DNA from: Chloroflexota bacterium
GTDB lineage: Bacteria; Chloroflexota; Anaerolineae; DTLA01
NCBI GenBank assembly: GCA_014874485.1
Contig: JADBJK010000064.1
Span: forward strand, 1-45,262
Reading direction: 5' to 3'
DNA: 45,262 nucleotides
In this document: piece after piece, positions 16,201 through 23,662 of the stretch
Layout: every line of letters begins with the position of its first letter
Numbering within the stretch: the first letter of the stretch is position 1
Translations under genes and position numbers: made by a program
Notes under the pieces: model-generated
Told to the model about the DNA's origin: nothing
Seen by the model: only the letters and a program-made list of their open reading frames with translations
The model's database searches: none

Positions 16201-16369
16201 GGGCAACGGTGGAATCAAGGGCGCGGCCTACATTGACCCCGCACTCTGCCAGGGGTGCGGGACGTGTACGGCGGAGTGCCCGGCCAACGCAATACAACTG
16301 GCCCACTACCGCGACGACCAACTTGCACTTTGTGATATGGATATTCTCGGAAGGTGGCAAGTCGTATGA
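13274..16369 (+). CDS. hdrA: HdrA-like flavin/iron-sulfur protein (tandem HdrA modules)
   Basis: A 1031-residue heterodisulfide-reductase subunit A homologue, the FAD protein on which electron bifurcation takes place. Order: Rossmann/FAD motif VLVVGAGVGGMRAA near 10-23; two [4Fe-4S] motifs, CINCGDCSEVCP (from Cys123) and CIDCRKCEEVCP (from Cys171); the HdrA core with LQCVGSRDKEHPYCSSICCM. A second HdrA-like module follows, starting near VAVYVCECGQEVAGVVDVP, with its own FAD loop VVLGGGLAGMTAALA. Two C-terminal ferredoxin clusters (CVACLTCVRTCP, CQGCGTCTAECP) end the protein. Start ATG 13274 has AGGAGG; an ATG at 13253 lacks one. The stop overlaps the mvhD ATG. It is the first gene of the presumed methylene-THF reductase complex operon. 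Confidence 0.9.
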   Translation: MPHREKIGAVLVVGAGVGGMRAAVDLAEAGLQVYLVEASSSLGGVVAQLGFMFPTHDCVLCRGTSDHGYGCTRPSITPALLDHSVHPNIHVMTLSEVVALDGLPGDFRVTILHKPRYVDVRKCINCGDCSEVCPVDLPDRFQTGFTTHKAAFKPAPRAIPNAYLIEKGHYCIDCRKCEEVCPTKAINLDEAETYEEIRVGAVILALGYRLYDPSRAAEYGYGRYPNVITSLQYERLASRSGPTEGIVLRPSDNQFPKRIAWLQCVGSRDKEHPYCSSICCMYATKEALLAKQRVPGVECEIFMMDERAFSKEYNAYYERARDEFGVKYTRCRVSGIKEDPKTHDLILDYQTEDGKLRESRFGLVVLSVGSEPPPKAKALAEKLGVDLNTYGFCETDKFEPLDTTRPGIFVCGAFATPKEIAETVIDASGAAARVMELLSGATRVAPSARPLPPERDITNEPRKVAVYVCECGQEVAGVVDVPAVVERARTLPDVVSAEHVQYACLPEGLDQIRESLRQSGANRVVVAACTPRTHEALFQQVLREVGLNPYLLEFVSIRDHCSWVHREDPAGATRKAHELIRVGVARARTLEPVHKVRGDFRRSAVVLGGGLAGMTAALAIADGGYDVYLVEKTDQLGGNLRHLYFTAEGPDPQRLLRQLVKDVECNPRIAVLKSSELVGFGGHVGNFRSVIATRKNGETVTQTISHGVLIVATGAKEYRGQQYLFGQDPRVITQLDLEKQIATSPDMAHSLNSIVMIQCVRGPEPQADYCSRTCCTNTLKNAIRIKQINPDCQIYVLYKDLITYGHREEFYTEARRRGVIFMRYDENERPSVRVVNEELQVVVREPILGERVILKPDVVALSMATVPADSNPQLARLLGVPLSREGFFMEAHLKLRPMDFIGEGIFLCGLAHYPKFIEESISHALATAGRALSILSKPTLELGGVVASVDESKCVACLTCVRTCPFDVPVVDPQRVGNGGIKGAAYIDPALCQGCGTCTAECPANAIQLAHYRDDQLALCDMDILGRWQVV

Positions 16370-16845
16370 CGCAAGAGACCGTGTCTGCTGTATCACCGGC
16401 CACGACCCAAGAAAACGCCGTTGAGCCATTTGAGCCGGACATCACCGCATTTACGTGCATCTACTGTGGCTTCATGTCGGCGGATACCGCAGGGGCGCTC
16501 CATTTTTCATACCCTGCCAATGTGAAACTCTTGAAACTCCCGTGTACCGGCAAGGTGGATGTAGAGTATATCCTGAAGGCATTTGAGAACGGCGCTGACG
16601 GCGTGTACGTCGTTGCTTGTCCTTTGGGGAACTGCCACCATTTGGAAGGGAACGTGCGGGCAACGAAGCGGGTTGCCTATGCCAAGAAATTGCTGGACGA
16701 GATCGGCCTCGGTGGCGAGCGGGTGGAGATTTTCTACATGTCCGGCGGGCAGGGCGGCGCATTCGCCGAGGCCGCTCGCACCATGACCGAGCGCATCCGC
16801 AAGATGGGGCCCAACCCGCTGCGGAAGATACTCAACCGCTGTTAG
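16366..16845 (+). CDS. mvhD: MvhD-family iron-sulfur subunit (cysteine form)
   Basis: A 159-residue homologue of the delta subunit of F420-non-reducing hydrogenase, a [2Fe-2S] protein that passes electrons to or from HdrA. It has CIYCGFMSADTAG (Cys31, Cys34), LPCTGKVD (Cys60) and VVACPLGNCHHLEGN (Cys85, Cys90). The ATG at 16366 overlaps the hdrA TGA; AAGGTGG lies upstream. This paralogue matters as an internal control: its Cys85 is exactly where the second mvhD of the operon has an in-frame UGA. The 139 bases before the next gene hold no clear terminator or promoter. Confidence 0.9.
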   Translation: MTQETVSAVSPATTQENAVEPFEPDITAFTCIYCGFMSADTAGALHFSYPANVKLLKLPCTGKVDVEYILKAFENGADGVYVVACPLGNCHHLEGNVRATKRVAYAKKLLDEIGLGGERVEIFYMSGGQGGAFAEAARTMTERIRKMGPNPLRKILNRC

Positions 16846-16984
16846 GGACGGGCCTTCGCTCGTTGCGGACGGGCGCACAGGCTCGCTGTTGGATAAGTTT
16901 CGTTATCAATAGGACATTTGCTCGGCAGATGGGCAAGGATGCCCCCACATACCCACAAAGGGGTGGCTGGCAAAGGATGTCCCA

Positions 16985-19900
16985 ATGTCAGAGAATGCGA
17001 GTGCCCCGGTCGGTGCTGCCCTTGTTATCGGGGGCGGGATTGCGGGAGTCCAAGCCGCGATTGATTTGGCTAGCGCGGGGATCAAGGTTTACCTCGCGGA
17101 GCGTTCGCCTGCAATCGGTGGGAAGATGGCCCAGTTGGACAAGACGTTTCCCACCAATGACTGCGCCATCTGCATCATTTCGCCCAAACTCGCCGAGTGC
17201 GGCCGGCACCCGAACATTACCATCCTGACCAATGCCGAGGTAACGGGACTCCGTGGCGAGGCGGGGAACTTCGTTGCGACGGTTCGCCAGAAGCCGCGCT
17301 ACGTGGACCTGGAGCGGTGCACCAGTTGCGACGACTGCGCAAAGGTCTGCCCGGTGCATCTGCCCGACGAGTACAACGAGCGGATGCGCGAGCGGACGGC
17401 CATCTATCGCCCGTATGCGCAGGCCATCCCCAGCGCGTATGCGATTACCAAGCGGGGCACCTCTCCGTGCAAGCATGCCTGCCCGGCGGATACGAGCGCG
17501 CAAGGGTACGTCGCCCTCATCGCCCAGCGACGGTACGCGGAAGCGTTTGAGGTGGTGCGAGAGTACAACCCCTTCCCGGCCACCGTGGGCAGGGTGTGCA
17601 ATCACCCGTGCGAGAGCCAGTGCAACCGCGGGAAGGCGGACGCGCCGGTGGCGATATGCGCGCTCAAGCGGTTCGTCGCCGACTATGTCTATGAGCACGG
17701 CCTGGAGGGAACAGCGCCGAGCGTCTATGCGGTGAAGCCCGACCCTCAGGCTGCCAACCTTCCGGTAGCCGTTGTGGGCGCGGGGCCTGCTGGCTTGTCG
17801 GCGGCGTATTTCCTGGCGCGGATGGGGCATCCGGTTACGGTCTTTGAAGCATTGCCTGTCGCCGGCGGCATGATGCGCGTGGGCATACCTGCCTATCGCC
17901 TGCCGCGCGACGTTCTGGATAGAGAGATTCAGAATATCCTGAGGGCGGGCGTTGAGTTGAGACTCAACACGCCCATTCGGAACCTTAACAACCTGTTGAC
18001 GCAGGGATTCAAGGCGGTGTTCCTGGCCATCGGAGCGCATCAGCCGCAGAAACTTGGAATTCCCGGCGAGGATGTGGAGGGTGTGTTCCACGGTGTTCCT
18101 TTTCTGCGGGCCGTGGCTCTGGGCGAGTCCCCTGCTATCGGTCGGCGCGTGGTGGTGGTAGGTGGCGGCAACACGGCCATCGACACCGCGCGCACGGCTC
18201 TGCGCCTGGGTGCAGAGCAGGTTACGATTCTGTACCGGCGAGACCGAGATGCGATGCCCGCCAATCCGTGGGAGGTGGAGGAGGCGGAGCGTGAGGGGAT
18301 TCGCCTGCACCTGCTCACAGCGCCGGTGGAGGTGTTGAGCGACGACGGCCATGTTGTCGGCGTGCGGTGCGTGCGGATGCAACTGGGCGAGCCGGACAGC
18401 AGCGGACGCCCACGGCCCATACCCATCCCACGCAGCGACTTCACCATTCCATGCGACACGCTGGTGGCCGCCGTCGCCCAGGCTCCTGAAATCTCACTGT
18501 TGGATCCCGACCACGGCCTTGAGGTTACGCGGTTCGGCACATTCCGGGTGGATCCGAAGACGCTTGCAACCAATCGCCCTGGCATCTTTGCCGGCGGCGA
18601 CGCGGCCCGTGGCCCAGGCGCGCTGATTGAGGCCATTGCGGCGGGCCGCCGGGGTGCGCTCTCCATTCACCGCTACCTCAAGGGCGAGCCGCTCCTGACG
18701 CCGCGCGAGGAAATCCCGCTGCCCGTGGCCGAATTGTCGACGGAAGAGGTGCGCGCGGAACTGGCTACAGGGGCTGCTGCTCCCCGCCCGAGGGCCATCA
18801 TCCCGACCCTTCCCGTGGCGGAGCGCTTGCAAGGGTTCGCCGAGGTGGAACTGGCGCTGGACGAGGAGGCGGCGGTGCGCGAAGCCGAGCGGTGCCTGGG
18901 ATGTGGCATCTGTTCGGAGTGCCATCGGTGCGTGGTGGCGTGCAAGGCCGAGGCGATAGACCACCAGCAGGCTCCGGTGGAGATGGAGATTCCCGTGGGC
19001 GCGGTGGTTCTGGCTACGGGGTACAACCTGTACGATGCCCGCCGGTCGCAGGAATATGGGTTCGGCCGGTATTCCAACGTCGTTACCGCTATGCAGTACG
19101 AGCGACTGCTCTCGGCATCGGGGCCGACGGCAGGGCATGTGCAACGCCCGTCGGACAACAGAGAAGCCAATCGCATCGCCTGGCTTCAGTGCGTCGGCTC
19201 GCGCGACACGGAGCACGACTACTGCAGTTCGGTCTGCTGCATGTACGCGACGAAGCAGGCCCTGTTGACGCTGGAGCATGTCCACGGGGCGGAATGCCAC
19301 GTTTTCCTGATGGACATGCGGGCCTTCAGCAAGGGGTTTGACGCCTATTTTGCCAGGGCCAAAGAGCAAGGTATCCGCTATCATCGGTGCAGGGTTTCCA
19401 GCGTCAAAGAAGACCCCAAGACGCGGGATTTGCTCCTCACGTTCACGGATGGAGACGGGGCCCTGCATGAGGCGGCGTTTGACCTGGTGGTGCTCAGCGT
19501 TGGCATGGAGATTCCCCCGGAGACGCGCCAACTGGCGGAGAGTCTGGGTGTGGGCTTGCGACGGGAAGGATTCGCCAGGCCCAGGCCCTTCCATCCGGTG
19601 GAGACCGACCGCCCCGGCGTGTTTGTGTGCGGGGCAGTGGCCGATCCGAAAGATATTCCCGACAGCGTTGTGGAGGCAAGCGCGGCAGCGGCTGCGGCGC
19701 TGGAGATCATCGGCAAGGCTCGCGGTACCCAAATCGTTCCGAAGACCCTGCCGCCCGAAACGCCCGTGCAGCCTACGGACGAGCCGCGCATCGGGGTGTT
19801 CGTGTGCAGTTGTGGGAGCAACATCGCGGGGGTGGTGGACGTTGCCGAGGCCACACGCTACGCGGCCAGTTTGCCCGGGGTTGTCCATGCGGAGAACACC

Positions 19901-21523
19901 TTGTACACGTGCTCGCCGGACTCGCTCAAGATCATCAAAGAACGGATTCACGAGCACAATCTGAACCGCGTGATCGTGGCATCCTGCACGCCGCGGACCC
20001 ATGAGCCGCTCTTCCGCGAGACCATCCGCGAGGCAGGGTTGAATCCCTACCTGTTTGAGATGGCGAACATCCGCGATCAGTGCTCGTGGGTTCACAGCAG
20101 CGAGCCGGAAAGGGCTACGCGGAAGAGCGAGGACTTGATCCGAATGGCGGTCTGGCGCGCGAGGACGTTGGAGCCGCTCTATAAGCAAGAGCAGACCCTG
20201 TTCCACAGCGCGCTGGTGGTCGGCGGGGGCGTCGCGGGGATGTCGGCGGCGTTGAGCCTGGCCGATCAAGGGTTCCCGGTGTACCTGGTGGAGCGGTCAG
20301 ACCACCTGGGCGGGATGGCGCGGGACTGGGCGCGCGGGGTCAGCGGGTCCAGCCCCGCCGCCGAGGTCGCGGAACTGGTGGCCCGGATCGCCTCGCATCC
20401 CAAGATAGAAGTCCTGCTCGGTACCCGGATTGTCAAGACGCAAGGGTTCATCGGCAACTTCCGGACTACCGTGGCCAGTGTTCACGAGCCGACGCAGCGC
20501 CTTCTGGAGCACGGCGTTACCATCATCGCCACGGGTGGTCAGGAATATCGGGGGACGGTCTTCGGCTTGGGTTCTCGGCCGGAGGTAGTAACGCAAGGGG
20601 ATTTGGAGCGGACGCTCGCCGAGTTGGAAGCAGGCTTGCACCCCGACCATCCGCTGCGAAGGCCGGGTGCCGTGGTGGCCGTTTTGCAATGCGTGGGCCC
20701 GTGGGATGAGGACCCGTCGCAATCGTTCTACTGTAGCCGCATTTGCTGCGCGGTCGCCATGAAGAATGCGCTCCGCATCAAGGCGCTGAATCCGCAGGCG
20801 ACGGTTGTGGTGTTCCACGAAGACGTGCGGACCTACGCTTTCCATGAGGCGCTTTACACGCAGGCGCGGGACGCCGGAGTGCTGTTTGTTCGCTTGGAAG
20901 ACCGACGACGGTTGGAGATTGCTCCTGCCGAAACGGGGGTGCGGATACAGGTTCCCGATGCCGGGCTGGGGCAAGATGTGGCGGTGCAGGCGGACATGCT
21001 GGTGTTGTCCAGTGCCATCATCCCCGCCGAGGGGAGCGTTGCGTTGGCCGAGACGTTCAAGTTCTCGTGCACGCTGGAGGGGTTCTTCGCCGAGGCGCAC
21101 GTGAAGTTGCGGCCGGTGGACTTCGCTGCCGAAGGCCTGTTTCTGTGCGGCGCGGCCCACTACCCGAAAACGATTGAAGAAAGCATTGCCCAGGCTCGTG
21201 CTGCGGCTGCGCGAGCGGCGGCGATCTTGTCCAAGGATGTGTTGGAGGTGGGCGGCGTCGTCGCGGTGGTTACGGCAGAGCGGTGCACGGCCTGCCTCAC
21301 GTGTGTGCGGATTTGTCCGTTCGGTGCGCCACGGATCAATCCCGATTTGATCGGGGCAGGCGGAATTCAAGGCGCTGCTGAAGTGAAGGCGGCGGCGTGC
21401 CAGGGGTGCGGCCTGTGCGTTGCCGAGTGCCCGGCCAAGGCCATCCAACTCATGCACTACAAGGATGAACAGTTGCTTGCGAAGGTTGAGGCGTTGCTCG
21501 TGGCAGAAGGAGGTGCGCGATGA
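16985..21523 (+). CDS. HdrA with inserted GltD-like NAD(P)H oxidoreductase domain
   Basis: A 1512-residue fusion. Residues 1 to about 150 are the HdrA FAD entry (ALVIGGGIAGVQAAIDLA) and a CTSCDDCAKVCP cluster. Residues about 155-630 are a complete glutamate-synthase-small-subunit-type module: CKHACPADTSAQGYVALIAQ, VCNHPCESQCNRGKA, FAD motif VAVVGAGPAGLSAAYFLARM, NAD(P)H motif VVVVGGGNTAIDTARTALRL and a final GIFAGGDAARGPGALIEAIA. HdrA then resumes (CLGCGICSECHRCVVACK, LQCVGSRDTEHDYCSSVCCM). A second HdrA-like half follows (VFVCSCGSNIAGVVDV, ALVVGGGVAGMSAALSLADQ), then two ferredoxin motifs. The protein could accept NAD(P)H electrons and bifurcate or confurcate them. Its stop overlaps the following mvhD start. 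Confidence 0.9.
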   Translation: MSENASAPVGAALVIGGGIAGVQAAIDLASAGIKVYLAERSPAIGGKMAQLDKTFPTNDCAICIISPKLAECGRHPNITILTNAEVTGLRGEAGNFVATVRQKPRYVDLERCTSCDDCAKVCPVHLPDEYNERMRERTAIYRPYAQAIPSAYAITKRGTSPCKHACPADTSAQGYVALIAQRRYAEAFEVVREYNPFPATVGRVCNHPCESQCNRGKADAPVAICALKRFVADYVYEHGLEGTAPSVYAVKPDPQAANLPVAVVGAGPAGLSAAYFLARMGHPVTVFEALPVAGGMMRVGIPAYRLPRDVLDREIQNILRAGVELRLNTPIRNLNNLLTQGFKAVFLAIGAHQPQKLGIPGEDVEGVFHGVPFLRAVALGESPAIGRRVVVVGGGNTAIDTARTALRLGAEQVTILYRRDRDAMPANPWEVEEAEREGIRLHLLTAPVEVLSDDGHVVGVRCVRMQLGEPDSSGRPRPIPIPRSDFTIPCDTLVAAVAQAPEISLLDPDHGLEVTRFGTFRVDPKTLATNRPGIFAGGDAARGPGALIEAIAAGRRGALSIHRYLKGEPLLTPREEIPLPVAELSTEEVRAELATGAAAPRPRAIIPTLPVAERLQGFAEVELALDEEAAVREAERCLGCGICSECHRCVVACKAEAIDHQQAPVEMEIPVGAVVLATGYNLYDARRSQEYGFGRYSNVVTAMQYERLLSASGPTAGHVQRPSDNREANRIAWLQCVGSRDTEHDYCSSVCCMYATKQALLTLEHVHGAECHVFLMDMRAFSKGFDAYFARAKEQGIRYHRCRVSSVKEDPKTRDLLLTFTDGDGALHEAAFDLVVLSVGMEIPPETRQLAESLGVGLRREGFARPRPFHPVETDRPGVFVCGAVADPKDIPDSVVEASAAAAAALEIIGKARGTQIVPKTLPPETPVQPTDEPRIGVFVCSCGSNIAGVVDVAEATRYAASLPGVVHAENTLYTCSPDSLKIIKERIHEHNLNRVIVASCTPRTHEPLFRETIREAGLNPYLFEMANIRDQCSWVHSSEPERATRKSEDLIRMAVWRARTLEPLYKQEQTLFHSALVVGGGVAGMSAALSLADQGFPVYLVERSDHLGGMARDWARGVSGSSPAAEVAELVARIASHPKIEVLLGTRIVKTQGFIGNFRTTVASVHEPTQRLLEHGVTIIATGGQEYRGTVFGLGSRPEVVTQGDLERTLAELEAGLHPDHPLRRPGAVVAVLQCVGPWDEDPSQSFYCSRICCAVAMKNALRIKALNPQATVVVFHEDVRTYAFHEALYTQARDAGVLFVRLEDRRRLEIAPAETGVRIQVPDAGLGQDVAVQADMLVLSSAIIPAEGSVALAETFKFSCTLEGFFAEAHVKLRPVDFAAEGLFLCGAAHYPKTIEESIAQARAAAARAAAILSKDVLEVGGVVAVVTAERCTACLTCVRICPFGAPRINPDLIGAGGIQGAAEVKAAACQGCGLCVAECPAKAIQLMHYKDEQLLAKVEALLVAEGGAR

Positions 21524-21975
21524 CCGAGTTTGAGCCGCAGATTCTGGCCTTCGCGTGCCATTATTGCGCCTACGCCGCGGCGGATTTGGCAGGCTCCATG
21601 CGCTTGCAGTATCCGCCGAATGTGAAGGTCGTGCATGTGCCGTGCAGTGGGAGGGTTGACATCATCCATATCCTGCGCGCCTTTGAGCGCGGGGTGGATG
21701 GCGTATTTGTGGCCGGCTGACTGAAGGGCACCTGTCATTACCTGGAAGGTAATTTCGGAGCGGAGCGCAGGGTCAACTACGTGAAGCACCTTCTAGACCA
21801 GATAGGGCTGGGCAGTGCGCGCTTGGAGATGTTCTTTCTTGCGTCCTCAGAGGGGGCGCGGTTCGCCGAGATTTGCCGAGAGATGACCGATCGTATCCGC
21901 CAGTTGGGACCGAACCCGCTGGGTCCCAGCGCGGAATCTTTTCCGCCGGACACCAAAGGAGGATGTTCAGAATGA
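21520..21975 (+). CDS. MvhD-family subunit, selenoprotein (Sec67 encoded by UGA)
   Basis: A 151-residue MvhD homologue if the in-frame TGA at 21718-21720 is read as selenocysteine. Residues 1-66 include CHYCAYAAADLAG (Cys13, Cys16) and VPCSGRVD (Cys42). Read-through continues GVFVAG-U-LKGTCHYLEGN with Cys72, then a normal MvhD C-terminus. In the cysteine paralogue of this operon the equivalent residues are Cys85 and Cys90, also five apart. A hairpin stands 17-33 bases after the UGA. The read-through stop (21973-21975) overlaps the metV ATG in an ATGA, the spacing expected of an intact gene. VhuD of Methanococcus is a known Sec-containing relative. ATG 21520 has AGGAGG and overlaps hdrA's TGA. 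A nonsense mutation is the alternative, but is disfavoured. Confidence 0.85.
21718..21753 (+). promoter_or_regulatory. UGA codon and candidate bacterial SECIS of mvhD(Sec)
   Basis: After TGA (21718-21720), ATTACC (21737-21742) pairs perfectly with GGTAAT (21748-21753) around the loop TGGAA. There are 22 bases between UGA and the apical loop, and a G stands at loop position 2. Both fit the general bacterial SECIS pattern (loop roughly 16-37 bases downstream, early G). Confidence 0.7.
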
Positions 21976-22646
21976 TAGTCGCAGAACAGAAGTCGCTGGA
22001 TGAAATCAAGACCATGCTCGCGCCGTACCAGAAGGTGCTCATCGTCGGCTGCGGGACCTGCGTAACCGTGTGTTTCGCGGGAGGGGAGAAGGAAGTGGCC
22101 ATCCTGGCCTCGGCACTCCGCATGGCCACTGGGCTGGAAGGCAACCCCAAGCAGATTATGGAGGCGACGGTCCAGCGGCAATGCGAATATGAGTACAACG
22201 AGGCCATCGCCGACAAACTCAAGGAAGTGGATGTGGTGCTGTCGCTGGCGTGCGGCATTGGCGTCCAGACCATGAACGAGCAATTCCCTGAGATGCTCAC
22301 ACTGCCCGGGCTGAATACCACGTTCCTGGGCCAGCCGACCGAGCAGGGGGTCTGGGTGGAGCGGTGCCAAGCCTGCGGGAACTGCGTGCTGGCCACCACC
22401 GGCGGTATCTGTCCGATTGCCCGCTGTTCCAAGAGCCTGCTGAACGGGCCGTGCGGCGGCTCGCAGGGCGGCAAGTGCGAGATTGACCCGGATGTGCCCT
22501 GCGCCTGGCAGCAAATCTACGATCGCATGAAGGCGCTGGGGCGGCTGGAGGCCCTGCTGGAGGTCGCGGAGGCCAAGGACTGGCGCACAAGCCGCGATGG
22601 GGGCCCGCGCAAAATCGTTCGCGAAGACCTTCGCCTTGAGAAATGA
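21972..22646 (+). CDS. metV: MetV, methylene-THF reductase accessory iron-sulfur/zinc subunit
   Basis: A 224-residue protein of the methylene-tetrahydrofolate reductase C-terminal family. It opens with VLIVGCGTCVTVCFAGGEKE and has a Cys-rich end: RCQACGNCVLATTGGICPIA, then RCSKSLLNGPCGGSQGGKCE. In Moorella thermoacetica MetV binds MetF and links it to the HdrABC-MvhD module; the gene order here supports the same role. ATG 21972 is preceded by AAAGGAGG and overlaps the preceding selenoprotein's stop. The metF gene follows 36 bases later. Confidence 0.9.
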   Translation: MIVAEQKSLDEIKTMLAPYQKVLIVGCGTCVTVCFAGGEKEVAILASALRMATGLEGNPKQIMEATVQRQCEYEYNEAIADKLKEVDVVLSLACGIGVQTMNEQFPEMLTLPGLNTTFLGQPTEQGVWVERCQACGNCVLATTGGICPIARCSKSLLNGPCGGSQGGKCEIDPDVPCAWQQIYDRMKALGRLEALLEVAEAKDWRTSRDGGPRKIVREDLRLEK

Positions 22647-22682
22647 TACTGCCTGCGAGAAGATGCGAAAGGAAGCCAGACT

Positions 22683-23642
22683 ATGAAAGTAGGAAGCAAT
22701 CTTGAGAAGATCCTCACCGCGGGGTATTTTGCGGCCACGGGCGAACTGGGGCCGCCGAAGAACGCAGACCCGGAGGTCATACGGCGCAAGGCGGAAATCC
22801 TGAAGGGTCATGTGGATGCGGTCAACATCACCGACAACCAGACCGCGGTGGTGCGCATGTCCAGCATCTCGGTGGGCATCATGCTGCTCAACATGGGCAT
22901 TGAGCCGACGATCCAGATGACTTGCCGCGACCGCAACCGCATTGCCATCCAGAGCGATCTCCTGGGTGCGGCGGCCTTCGGCATCAAGAATCTCCTGTGC
23001 CTGTCGGGGGACCACCAACGGTTCGGCAACCACCCGATGGCGAAGAACGTGTTTGACCTGGATTCCATGGGCCTGTTGCGCATGGTCAGGGACATGCGCG
23101 ATGCCAAGAAGTTCCAGTGCGGCGAAGAAATCAAGGGGCCGGCGCCGTGCTTCTTCATCGGTGCAGCGGCCAACCCGTTCGCCGACCCGTTTGAGTTCCG
23201 CCCGTACCGGCTCGCCAAGAAGGTAGCCGCAGGGGCCGACTTTGTGCAAACGCAGATCGTGTTCAATGTGCCGAAGTTCCGTGAGTACATGCAGCGGGTC
23301 GGCGATCTCGGGTTGCTGGACAAGGTGTACATCCTCGCGGGCGTGAGCCCCATTCGCACTGCTGGCGCGGCCAAGTACATGGCGACGCAAGTCCCCGGCA
23401 TGGATGTCCCCGAAGAATACGTCCGTCGGATGGAGGACGCGGTCAAGGGCATCCCCAAAGAGGACAAGGCGGCGCGCAAGGCCGCATGGGAAGAGGAAGG
23501 GATTCGCATCTGCGTGGAGATCATCCAGAGGGTTCGCGAAATCCCCGGCGTTGCGGGCGTGCACATCATGGCCATTGAGTGGGAGGAGGCTGTGCCGGAG
23601 ATCGTCAAACGCGCTGGTCTCCTGCCGCGCCCGCAAGTCTAG
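22683..23642 (+). CDS. metF: MetF, methylenetetrahydrofolate reductase
   Basis: A 319-residue FAD/FMN TIM-barrel enzyme reducing 5,10-methylene-THF to 5-methyl-THF, in the methyl branch of the Wood-Ljungdahl pathway or in methionine synthesis. Visible features: ATGELGPPKNAD with the conserved Glu near the N-terminus, VNITDNQTAVVRMSS, TCRDRNRIAIQSDLLGA, LLCLSGDH and DFVQTQIVFNVPKF. The position beside metV and hdrCB argues for the complex-bound anaerobic form that takes electrons from Hdr/Mvh subunits rather than directly from NAD(P)H. The direction in vivo cannot be read from sequence. Confidence 0.93.
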   Translation: MKVGSNLEKILTAGYFAATGELGPPKNADPEVIRRKAEILKGHVDAVNITDNQTAVVRMSSISVGIMLLNMGIEPTIQMTCRDRNRIAIQSDLLGAAAFGIKNLLCLSGDHQRFGNHPMAKNVFDLDSMGLLRMVRDMRDAKKFQCGEEIKGPAPCFFIGAAANPFADPFEFRPYRLAKKVAAGADFVQTQIVFNVPKFREYMQRVGDLGLLDKVYILAGVSPIRTAGAAKYMATQVPGMDVPEEYVRRMEDAVKGIPKEDKAARKAAWEEEGIRICVEIIQRVREIPGVAGVHIMAIEWEEAVPEIVKRAGLLPRPQV

Positions 23643-23662
23643 CAAACGCAAAGGAGCCGGTT

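Noticed and set aside
16846-16984. Promoter or terminator splitting the hdr operon
   Set aside because: The 139-base gap has only a weak TTGGAT/TAGGAC pair with 15-base spacing and no stem with a T-run, so a break in the operon cannot be claimed.
21520-21975. Second mvhD as a pseudogene with a nonsense mutation
   Set aside because: The rest of the frame is undamaged, the UGA is exactly at a cofactor/redox Cys position, a hairpin follows, and two other genes show the same pattern.
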